The position numbers and the translations under genes are program-made. The notes below the pieces were generated by a model, which worked only from the letters and a program-made list of their open reading frames with translations, did not search any database and was not told the DNA's origin. A stretch of DNA of 64,000 bases. Source: Ricordea florida (lineage: Eukaryota > Cnidaria > Anthozoa > Corallimorpharia > Ricordeidae). Positions 34,521 to 43,369 of this stretch are shown in pieces. The stretch lies in NCBI GenBank assembly GCA_949710005.1, contig OX453274.1, positions 15,225,695-15,289,694 of the forward strand. Direction: 5' to 3'. The first letter of the stretch is position 1. Each line of letters opens with the position of its first letter.

Positions 34521-35458
34521 CGTTTTTTCCTGAAATGTAACGTTACTTCCACCACACCATGTAAAAATGGCATTGGTTCCCCTGCATCACCTCTTAAAAG
34601 GATTTCAATGGTGTTGAACGATTTCAAACGTACATCATGATAGAAGAGATTGAAAAAGTTCTCGTAAATAATCTCTCCTGGGTTACCTCTTGGAGCCACT
34701 GCTCGCAAAACGTTGGCACGCACATCACCAACCACCTGGGATGCCACTATATCCGAATAAATGTATATGGTTTGAAAAGAAATGGCTGTTAGAAACCAGT
34801 GAATCGGTTTATCCAAAGTCGTTGCCAACCAATAGGCATCAGTACCATGAGTAAAATCCCCACGATATTCATCAGCACCCAAACGTAAGAAAGTATTAAG
34901 AGGATCAGATGAATCCAAACCACTCTGTCGAAAATAGCGTCTTCCATAAGGTTGATCCCCATACACTTCTGCAATTTCCAATTTGTTGACGATCCAAGGA
35001 TTGATGGCCAGCGCCGACGCTCTCTGGATGGTAATGGTGGGATGATTATTCTCGTAGGTGAATTTGAATTCTTGATCCACCAATCGCGATCGATCTCCAA
35101 AAGTAAATCTCAATCCTCTTTCCATACCTCGAATCACATCTTCAGCGGTTCTGTAATCTCCTTCATGAATATGTAAAGGAACCCAAAGTTCATCCTCATA
35201 CTTTTTGATATCATTAAATTTGTCGGGTCTTCTGCCACGACCAATTCTTGCAAAGAACAGACTCTCTGGTGTATAATGCTGGGATTTACTTATCCATGTG
35301 TGCGGATAAATAATACTAGCCAACGCCACTTGCCATTCATCTCCATGAAGTTCATAGTTGTTGGGTAAGGCAATTTTAAAACTGGATCCGTTGTTGTTCG
35401 GATAAATGTCAGTACTTGCGTTACTCGGAAGAAACAAGTAAAAATCATCCCCATTCAT
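34517..35458 (-). CDS. Penton-like minor capsid protein, copy 3 (intact)
   Basis: 313 codons without lesions. The N-terminal signature is FYLFLPSNASTDIYPNN, then EWQVALASIIYPHTW. The C-terminal part is IYSDIVASQVVGDVRANVLR and GVVEVTLHFRKKR. This is the single-jelly-roll vertex protein of Polintons. Its ATG overlaps the TGA of copy 2 and its TGA overlaps the ATG of copy 4. Confidence 0.85.
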   Translation of the reverse strand: MNGDDFYLFLPSNASTDIYPNNNGSSFKIALPNNYELHGDEWQVALASIIYPHTWISKSQHYTPESLFFARIGRGRRPDKFNDIKKYEDELWVPLHIHEGDYRTAEDVIRGMERGLRFTFGDRSRLVDQEFKFTYENNHPTITIQRASALAINPWIVNKLEIAEVYGDQPYGRRYFRQSGLDSSDPLNTFLRLGADEYRGDFTHGTDAYWLATTLDKPIHWFLTAISFQTIYIYSDIVASQVVGDVRANVLRAVAPRGNPGEIIYENFFNLFYHDVRLKSFNTIEILLRGDAGEPMPFLHGVVEVTLHFRKKR

Positions 35459-36452
35459 TCTCGTTTCTTACGAAAATGTAACGTGAGCGTCACAACACCT
35501 CCTTTGAATGAAATCGGTTCACCTGTGTCTCCTATTAAACGCATTTCAATGGTCTTGATACGATTGAGTCGTACAGGATTGTAAAAGAGCTTGGGAAAAT
35601 TTTCATGAACAATCTCATTCGGTTCTCCTCTTGGTGCAATCACACGAAGCACATTGGCTCGTACATCTCCCACGATCTGTGTTTCCACCACATCTGAATA
35701 AATGTACATGCTCCAGTACTACCATCTTTTCCACCAATAAACCTATATCATTCAAGTTGTGTGGAATTCGGTAAATCGCGTAGTCATCCTGACTAGGTAT
35801 ATCACCTGCAGTAAAAAGGTGACCCCATCCGAATTGGATATAATTCCAATCATCGGACTGACCGGTCTTGGGATTCGGAAAATCGTCATCAATTGGATTA
35901 TATTCATTTCCCTAAGAAGGGTAACCAACTCTTGTAGCATGTTCAAGATCGAGAGCTTTGTACAGATACCTATTAAAGGCCAATCCTGAAATCTTTTTTT
36001 ATCTTCAATTCTGTATGATCATCCACGTCTTTGATTTGCCATTCTTCATTGACCAGATCGTCTCCAAATTCTTTTCGTAAGGCATGATGAACTCCTCTTA
36101 TGATATCCCTTATCGTTTGGTAGTTACCTTCAGCCAAGTAGACTGGCACCCAACTATTGTAATACCCGGGTTTATCCTTGTACTTATCAGATCGGCGATC
36201 CGGACTAAGTAAAGCCATAATTTTTCCCACATGATTGGGTTGAATCTTACTTGCATCATCAGCAGGTGCAATGTTGACCCACGAATGAGGGTAAACAATA
36301 CCGGCTAAGGCCACTTCCCATTCACCGTACAATTCAAGAGTGTTGGGTAGAGTCACTGTTAAACCGGTGGGACCATTGTTGGGAAACGTATTGGTACTTG
36401 CGTTACTTGGTAGATAAAGATAGAAATTGGATGAAGACGTTTCAGTCATCAT
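35455..36452 (-). pseudogene. Penton-like minor capsid protein, copy 2 (broken)
   Basis: The N-terminal piece (FYLYLPSNASTNTFPNNGP, EWEVALAGIVYPHSW) runs to 35973 and the C-terminal piece (YSDVVETQIVGDVRANVLR ... VTLTLHFRKKRE) covers 35709-35455. The middle is out of frame. The start is the ATG at 36452, sharing one base with the stop of copy 1 (TGATG). Confidence 0.82.
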
Positions 36453-37637
36453 CACGGTACCACGTGAATCTTGTTTCTGAAGTGAAGTGTTACTGTCACT
36501 GTTCCTGCATAGAATGGAACTTCTTTCTCTGCATCAAGCTTTAAAGCAATTTCTATTTCGCGTAAACGTTGCTCATGAAGCATCAAACCACGGTTCAATA
36601 TTCAAATTGGATTCAACAAAAAAGGACTCCACAGGTCGATAAGCAACAGGTATATATTTCCTTACCCCGTGGGGTGGATCGATATAAAAAGTCCAGGCTT
36701 CTTCTTGAGGTAAACAAACAAACATGAGATGGGGAAGAGACGAATCGATTCGAAACCGTCCATCCCTGTTAGGCGGTCTAATGTTGTCATTGTTATCCAC
36801 AAATCCCAGGATGCGTGCAAACGGTAACGAAATCCTGAATGTGGCTCCTGGTTGAAGATCAAAACGAAATTTTTCTTGCTCGTATCTCATAGCAATATCA
36901 ACGAAGAAATGAGTCTTGGCCAGGTTCCTCAAAATAATACGAAAACGATGAGAATAGTAATCAATCACATCAATAAAATGGGAAACCAATTTTGTGTCCA
37001 GGTGTTGTTAACACAAAGTCCACATCATTCTCAGTCGCTTCAATAATTCCCATCGTTTCATCATCATCATTGGTGAGTTCAAACCAATGTTTCCCTTAAG
37101 GTATCTTGAATCTATCCGTTTGGTTTGCGAAAGGTGGTACCACCGTATAATCTTGGGCTTGTAACACATCTGAAGAGTCGGGATGTCTCGAAGCGACAAA
37201 TCCCAATAGTCTGGCCATGGGTAATGGGAATCTAAGAGTTCGATCCGCTGGAATGTTCCATCGAGCCTTTCTTGTGGCTGGTTGGTAATTGGATTCGATT
37301 TGATTCTCAGCTAAATCATGCACCATGGCATCCGTGACATGTTCAAACACACTGTAGTAACCAGGATAGGGAGCAGGAGGGAGTTTTTTGGTGACAAAAG
37401 GTTCCCTTCTCCAGTACTGTACTGCCAACTCACACCATGTTTCTCGTCCAGGGATACTTTTCTGGGTTGATACCATGTTTTAAAAAACACAATCTCAGTG
37501 AGTCCAACTTCCCAGTCTCCTTGCAATAGAATCTCTTGAGGCAGCTCGATTTTGTAATGATGAGGTCTGTTATCCAAAAAACGATCATTGAGGGTGTTGC
37601 TTGGAAGAATCAAGTAGAAATCCTCTTGTGCCAACAT
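36452..37637 (-). pseudogene. Penton-like minor capsid protein, copy 1 (broken, divergent)
   Basis: Begins MLAQEDFYLILPSNTLNDRF with GDWEVGLTEIVFFKTWYQP. It passes through several frames (37476, 37199, 36989 pieces, including FPLMARLLG- and FARILGF-type repeats) and ends VTVTLHFRNKIHVVP just before 36452. It appears to contain two related internal blocks (RFPLPMARLLGFV and RISLPFARILGFV), so it is longer than the other copies. Confidence 0.7.
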
Positions 37638-37681
37638 GTTGACATCAATGATTCAAAAACAGTGACAAGAACCCTTTTTAT

Positions 37682-38910
37682 TTACACATCTTTCATGTAA
37701 TGGGCGGAAATCCATTGATCATATTTACTTGGCCACCCTCTCCATCGTACTAAATATTCTTTTCTACGACCCGTCCCTTGAGTATCGAGAATTTGTTCCA
37801 CTTTGAAAAAATCATCCTCCTTGATTCGAACTCGTTCCAGTTCAGGTTCATAGAACATGCCTTTTAACCATGTCCCGTCATATTCCTTTATCGATAGGTG
37901 GGTACTGTGGTACGATTACGTCTGGCCACGGTAAACACTTCTTCCGTCCAATTGGGTGTGAAACCCTTTTCAAAGATACCTCTCTCTTTGGAGATACGTA
38001 CCTGATCCCCCACTTTAAACTTGAAACGCATCCGTTTGACTCGTTTCACAAAATTGTCTCCATACAAATAACGCCATACATCTTGAGCATTGGCCTGGGT
38101 GACAAGGTTGGGAGCAGTTCCTATACTGCGATGTTTTGAACTATTGTAACTTTTCACCAAATCATCCAACACATCCAAGTAACGATAATGATTCACTTGA
38201 GTAAAATATCGCCACATGCGTCCTTTGATGGTTCTGTTCCACGATTTGGGCTTTGGTTTTACTGTAGGTAACAAAATGATCCACGTGTTTGGATTCCAAA
38301 ACTTTTGAAACTGACGGTTCGTGAATTCTGTTCCTTTATCCGTTTGCGAACGTTCAGGGATGCGTTCATCTTGTTTAAAAATGTGATCAAAAGCTTCCAC
38401 CAAACTTTTACCCGTTTTGTTTTTCAAAGGTACCACCCAGGGATATCTGGAGAGAACATCAATGACGGTCAAAAAATAACGAAATCCATTATTCTCCTCC
38501 TTCAATGCTTGTACATCCACAAGATCCGCTTGCCATTGTTCATCCATACCATTGACCACCACCCGACTGCTTCTAAACTGCTTTCGCACAGGTTTGTGTA
38601 ACGTATACGGAAACTGAGATTCGAGCCATTTCCTGGCTATGGAGGGTTTGATTCCTTTGACGCGAGCGGTACCAACCAATCGCTTGGCGCCAACAAACGC
38701 AGGAGGTTTCCCTGGTTTGTAGTACAATCTTTCTAGCATGGGTATGGATTGTCTTTCCGTCTTCACTTCTGCCGCCGCGTCTTCATACTCTTCTTGATCG
38801 TCCGAAATTTCAATCACATTTCCTTTACAACAGGCAATATGACACCTTATCCGTTTAAACAAGTTTCTCAACGTGAGAGAAGGTAGAGATCCACGTCCCA
38901 AGCAAGGCAT
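37682..38910 (-). pseudogene. Retroviral-type integrase with C-terminal chromodomain
   Basis: An N-terminal acidic linker is followed by the catalytic core: first Asp in WQADLVDVQ, second in SQTDKGTEFTNRQF, then GRMWRYFTQVN. The segment that should hold the catalytic Glu (about 38245-38300) is read out of frame between two compensating frameshifts; the IVE block survives in the alternative frame. A third frameshift near 37895 separates the chromodomain (EYLVRWRGWPSKYDQWI). Integrase joins element ends to host DNA, and the chromodomain would target chromatin. Inactive as read. Confidence 0.88.
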
Positions 38911-38946
38911 TGTAAAACTAAAACAAGTTGATCCTCCGGATTGTTT

Positions 38947-39275
38947 TTATGGCTTTCTCATGTAATTATACAAATAAATCATCACCAACCATGGTAAACT
39001 GGGCAGTGTCATATCTTGTTTCGTCAACCACTCCTGTATGACATGTTTTTGTCCCACCGATAAGGTCAGTCAAGCATCCGCATAAACGCTGCTACATGAC
39101 CCCAACATACTGGTGGTTGCTTTTCTTCCACTCTTCTCCAGCATTTTTGTAGATCCCAAACTGTACATGGGAGACAACAGGCAGGAATGTTCAACACATC
39201 GGTTTGGATTGAACGGCTGAACTCTGGATCCATTCTTGCAATAGCATGAATCATGGATAGTTTTATCCTCTTCAT
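38947..39275 (-). pseudogene. Small Polinton accessory ORF, frameshifted; weak Bcl-2-like feel
   Basis: The first frame gives 69 codons (MKRIKLSMIHAIARMDPEFS ... PPVCWGHVAAFMRMLD). After a frameshift near 39070 it continues VGQKHVIQEWLTKQ and LPSLPWLVMIYLYNYMRKP. The CWGHVAAFMRML segment followed by VIQEWL resembles the BH1-to-helix-6 region of Bcl-2 proteins, but no BH3 or clear BH2 is seen. Function unassigned. Confidence 0.4.
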
Positions 39276-39433
39276 CCCTTGGAGATAAAAAAAAAGCTGG
39301 CCGTAACAGAAGGTTTAAGGATTGTAATTGAACACTGTAAAGAAAGAGAGATGCTGCTGATGATGAGGAATCAAGATGGTTCCAGTTAACTGGTGGAATT
39401 AAAAAAAAACCGCATCGGTATAGTGTTTACTCC

Positions 39434-39743
39434 ATGAAGAAGGTTCAATCGCCATATTCGGTGGAGTTAAGAAACCTCATCGCTACAGGTCCGGAACAGT
39501 ATGGACTCCATGAAGAAGAGAGAGAAAAAACGTTCCAAGAAGATATGGCTCGTACCAAACAAACAGATCGTAAATCATTTGTCTGGAAACAGGAATCTGT
39601 TTCGACTAAGTGTCAGTGCGGCACATTTTAACGGCATTATTTACAAAGGTACCACCAAGGAGAAATTATGTAAGAGAACAACAGAAAAAAACGTGAATAT
39701 CAAAGTACCTTTTTTTCCTTCCACCAAAAGGCTTCAACATTAA
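39434..39743 (+). other. Plus-strand ORF pair between accessory gene and polymerase C-terminus
   Basis: Two overlapping short frames: 39434-39631 (65 codons) and 39501-39743 (80 codons, basic, with KKREKKRSKKIWL). One probably became the other through a frameshift. The first contains an internal methionine at 39545 from which the peptide begins MARTKQTDRKS, almost the histone H3 tail. The locus is opposite in strand to its neighbours. Function unknown. Confidence 0.45.
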
Positions 39744-39762
39744 AAAATGTCTTCACTGCACT

Positions 39763-40077
39763 TCAATATCCGTACGGTAGTGTATCATAATCTTGTTTGA
39801 TCACACGCTTCTTATAAACCAGTTTATATTTCTTGTCTTGGGATTGCGTCACCAATTGTTTGTTCTTTGTATCACGTACAATCCTATGAGGGTTATGAAC
39901 AGCGACAGGTTCACAGTCATTGGTTCGTACCATGTCCACCATGGTATGAAAGTTCACTTTCTCTGTCCTCCGGACATTCAACGTAAATCCCCGTACTTTA
40001 CATACAATTTTTCCCTTGTGTGTCTTGTAGGCATAATTCTTGGGGCCTGCCGAAACAAATGTGATAATATGATCATC
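39763..40077 (-). pseudogene. DNA polymerase B, C-terminal part (separated by an insertion)
   Basis: Reads DHIITFVSAGPKNYAYKTHK and CKVRGFTLNVRRTEKVNF and ends DTLPYGY. This is the C-terminal thumb-side region of Polinton protein-primed DNA polymerases. It continues the polymerase frame interrupted at about 43370 (ending DYLGELTNELD). The first codons of the present ORF (40137 to 40078) belong to the inserted transposon. Confidence 0.85.
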
Positions 40078-40140
40078 ACATAGCCAGAAATCCCGTACAG
40101 TCAGCGGCTCGAACGGCGGGCGCGTAAATTTCTGCATTCA

Positions 40141-41125
40141 AGATGGCGGATAAACGAAGAGGAAAGCATTCCCAAGGCTATTATCGGAGCTTAAATGCTC
40201 TCAATACGGCAGATTTCATTGAGAGTCGGTGGAAAAGGAAAAAAGGCCCTTACTTTCAATTGGAAAGAGTTTAAAGCTGCAGGAGAAATAAAGGAAAGGT
40301 AAATAAGACGCTTGTTTGAAGCACGTAACGTCACTAATGAATTGATAACCTTGTGTACACTTTTTACCGCACACATAAACAAGTGTTCTATGTATTTTGT
40401 CTTTAAGAATGAGTACCTAATTCGTTGGAAAGGGTACAGTTCGCTGGAGGACACGTGGGAAGTGGAGGAAAACCTTAATAAAACCGCAATAAGGTGCTTC
40501 TTTTAGCATTATTTTGTCCAGTCAAAATTAAACGTACGAACTTAATCTTTTACTACTCCTCGATCTAGTACGAAATAGTTTCGGACACGAGAAGAGAAGA
40601 TAACAATTTTATGTCATCTTTCGCATTATAAGCAATTTTGTTAGTGTTTTTATTTGGTTATTGTTTCACTTTCTGCAAAAATATTGCATGTATTTTAGAC
40701 AATATTGGATCCCAACTATTTTCTTTAGGGCACTTAGAAACGTCCAAACCCTCAGAGGAAAGAATTAAAGAGGGATCTGATCTACTGGCAGTTGCTATTC
40801 TCCAGCATCTCAAGAGCAAACATCAGACAGCCTCAGCCACAACTGTAGTAGAAATTAGACATGATGTCTTTAATTATATTTTTAGAGGACGAGGAAGACC
40901 CAGCACAAAATCTGGTTGTACTTTGTTAGAGAAGACTGACTTTAACCGCTGTTCTTTTTTAAAAGAATGTCCCGACTGGGACTCTTACATAGACAACCTT
41001 GGAGATGGCACACAAGTCATATTTCCAATTAGAGCAAAACCTTTTGTGAGCTTGGGACCACAGACACATAAACTTGTGGAGGGGAAGCTTGTACCTAAGC
41101 CCAGATACCATTTCCTACCTACTCT
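40141..41125 (+). pseudogene. Chromodomain gene fragment inside the transposon, with introns
   Basis: Exon 1 starts MADKRRGKHSQGYYRSLNAL at 40141 and reads into GPYFQLERV, then loses frame. A donor-like GTAAAT follows near 40299. The next exon opens after tgtctttaag (40407) with EYLIRWKGYSSLEDTWEVEE, the core of a chromodomain. A third open block from about 40727 (after ttttctttag) reads ERIKEGSDLLAVAILQHL to FNRCSFLKECPDWDSYIDNL. I infer one spliced gene, probably degraded. Confidence 0.5.
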
Positions 41126-41732
41126 AGTCAGGAAAGCCTTCAATGTGCGCTGTCTGTTCTTAGTCTCAGAAATTTTTTTTCCATTGTAGGAAAACCCTTC
41201 ATCTTTCTCAAGGCATTTGATATACTCTTGAAGTTGATTGTTGGTATTTTGAAGTTGACATAGTTCCTTACCCATTCTGTTGATAGTGTCCTTCATTTCA
41301 TCAAAAAGGTTTTTTTTTCTGCCTCCAGGTTTGCATGTGCTGCTTTCCATTCTTGTAGATCATTTTGTAGAGAAACTACCTCATCTTCAACCTCTTGGAA
41401 AGAAGCTAATTGGTCTTCATGTAAATGAAATTTCAATGTTTTCTCATCCAATTGCTCCCAGTTTCTCTTACCTTTATTTGTGCAATAAAGTGATAGAACA
41501 TTTGCTGCTCTTTTTGCAAACTGCTCATGGACATTTTGGCGTGTACCCATGTCATCTTTGATTACAAATGCATGTGCATGTGTACACATATCAATTAAAT
41601 CTGGAAACATTAGCTTTCTTCCATCATTGACATAGTAAATCTTGGCCTTCCCATTGCTTTTGGTATATAGAATTCCCTGGAGGCCTCTATAGTTCCAGAG
41701 GAAGTTGATATTCTCAGAGTTGTTTGTAGTTT
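41110..41732 (-). CDS. Coiled-coil gene in the transposon, exon 2
   Basis: The acceptor tttcttttag precedes 41732. The frame reads NINFLWNYRGLQGILYTKSN, then a long charged coiled-coil region (FQEVEDEVVSLQNDLQEWK). After a frameshift near 41320 come MGKELCQLQNTNNQLQEYIK and KNRQRTLKAFLTR. It continues the exon at 42268-42616. I know no function; similar multi-copy genes seem to be cnidarian-specific (recollection, unverified). The 3' limit overlaps the convergent + strand gene. Confidence 0.45.
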
Positions 41733-42267
41733 CTAAAAGAAAATTTAAAAAAATAATCAATAAAAACAAACATACTCTCAGGCATAAATCAATCAATCAA
41801 TGGACAGTATAGAAGAGAATCCTGGCTTTATACACTGTAAATAATCATATTTACTGAAGATATATTTAAAAGAAAATTAAAGGTGAGTGACATTTGAACC
41901 CACAAAAAAAGTATCCACTGAAAAAAGGAGATCCTGTTGATAATAAATTGTATGGTAGATCACAAAATAATGAGGACAAAAATGATGTATTTTGCTCTCA
42001 CATCACCTTTTTTTAGCTGGATAGACTGGCCTTCATCAGGGTCATGTTAAGGCCTCGTGAAGTACATTTTATGCAGCTGAAATGTTGGTGATGATTATAT
42101 ACATATTTTTTTATGTTATGTTACTTTGTATCTTTCATCTTATGGATATTCCCTTCCCCTTTCACTCTCTACCACCCGTACCTTCTTATCAAGGAATCAC
42201 CAGAGAAGGTTAAGAAAATATACCAAAAAGTTTACAAGGTTGTAAATATCAGGACCAAATTACTCAC

Positions 42268-42478
42268 CTTCTTGATGAGAGGAATTAGCATCTTGACCCG
42301 CTGCTTGAAACTTTTCTTGCTCCCTCACAAGGTAATACCACTCTTTAATGGTTGAATATGCCAAAGAAATTGTTAAGGCTACCTTTCTTGTTGCTATGTT
42401 TCTTGCATATTGCAAAGATTTATCTACAATATCGATTTTCCAAGGTTGAAATGATTTATTTGGTGGTAGTTCAGACAT
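42268..42478 (-). CDS. Coiled-coil gene in the transposon, exon 1
   Basis: From MSELPPNKSFQPWKIDIVDK (ATG at 42478; the frame is open back to 42616) to KFQAAGQDANSSHQ, ending at the strong donor GTGAGT (42267 and below). It contains ARNIATRKVALTISLAYSTI. It joins exon 2 at 41732 across a 535-nt intron. Confidence 0.5.
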
Positions 42479-42841
42479 GGCATTTATAAATATTTTATTT
42501 TCCCAAGATTTTCCCGCAATCTTCCCGCTTTTTTCCAAATCCTGCCGGTTCTCATGTTCAGCGGCTTTCCTATTGCAAGAGGGAACACCACTGACCAAGG
42601 AAACGAGGAAAAACAAAATGGCTGTCGAAGAGAACGAAAACAGACAGGAGCAACGGCCATTCTTGCCTCAGTGTAATGGCTCTCACTTCGTTGATGACAT
42701 TTACAGAAAATAGCACTTTTTATCTTGAAATGGCACTGCCTTAGCTGCTGTTTATTTGGGAGAAGATATCTTAATTGGCGAGCTTTTCATCTTATCTTTC
42801 GAATGCAATGCTGGGGAAATGTGTCGGTACGACGATCTTTG

Positions 42842-43032
42842 GGTCAGTAGTTCATGTATGACCCAAAGACCCCATGAAATGTCCTGAGCTACTACAATTA
42901 CTACACTTTTTCACTACAGTTACTTCTATGCCTAGAGTAGCTGTAGTAAGTGAAGAAGCTGTATAAAGTGTAGTAATTGTAGTAGCTCAGGACATTTCAT
43001 GGGGTCTTTGGGTCATACATGAGCTACTGACC
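42842..43032. mobile_element. hAT-like foldback MITE with 8-bp target duplication
   Basis: A 191-bp hairpin whose arms, at least 65 nt long (GGTCAGTAG-T/C-TCATGTATGACCC inward), are nearly perfect complements. It is flanked on both sides by GATCTTTG (42834-42841 and 43033-43040). An 8-bp duplication is the hAT signature. It is nested inside the 3.3-kb transposon. Confidence 0.9.
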
Positions 43033-43369
43033 GATCTTTGCATCAAGAGCTTAAGAAAATATGAAGGTAACCACCATTTACAGAGACTTATGGGAGAAAG
43101 GTACGCTTATTTCTGAGGTTAGGTACCAGTAAAAGGCACCGACTAAAACAATTTTCTCATCGCATGTTGTTCGAATAAACTGTTGTTTATACATTGTGTT
43201 TCGCATTTTTAAGCTGGGGAAAGCTGTGTTTTAGGCAACATTAGCAAAAACTGGCAAAGTTTACATTACTCTCCACACTCTCTCTATGTTCGGCCGCCAT
43301 ATTTAAATCCACATGTGTGCCCCCTGCGCATACTTGGCAGCCATGCTGTATGGAATTTCTGGCTATGCG

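Larger units (their letters stand above)
40078..43369. mobile_element. DNA transposon inserted in the polymerase gene
   Basis: 3.3 kb bounded by ~22-bp terminal inverted repeats with two mismatches: CATAGCCAGAAAT... at 40079-40100, and its complement at 43346-43367. The flanks suggest a 3-bp target duplication (ATC left, GTC right, one mismatch), and removing the block rejoins the polymerase frame. It carries a chromodomain gene fragment (+) and a coiled-coil gene (-), but no transposase I recognise. A 3-bp duplication would fit PIF/Harbinger; the superfamily is open. Confidence 0.75.

Noticed and set aside
40985..41110. C-terminal part of the minus-strand frame ending in VPSPRLSM
   Set aside because: Overlaps the better-supported plus-strand block (FLKECPDWDSYIDNL), so coding on the minus strand probably ends near 41110.
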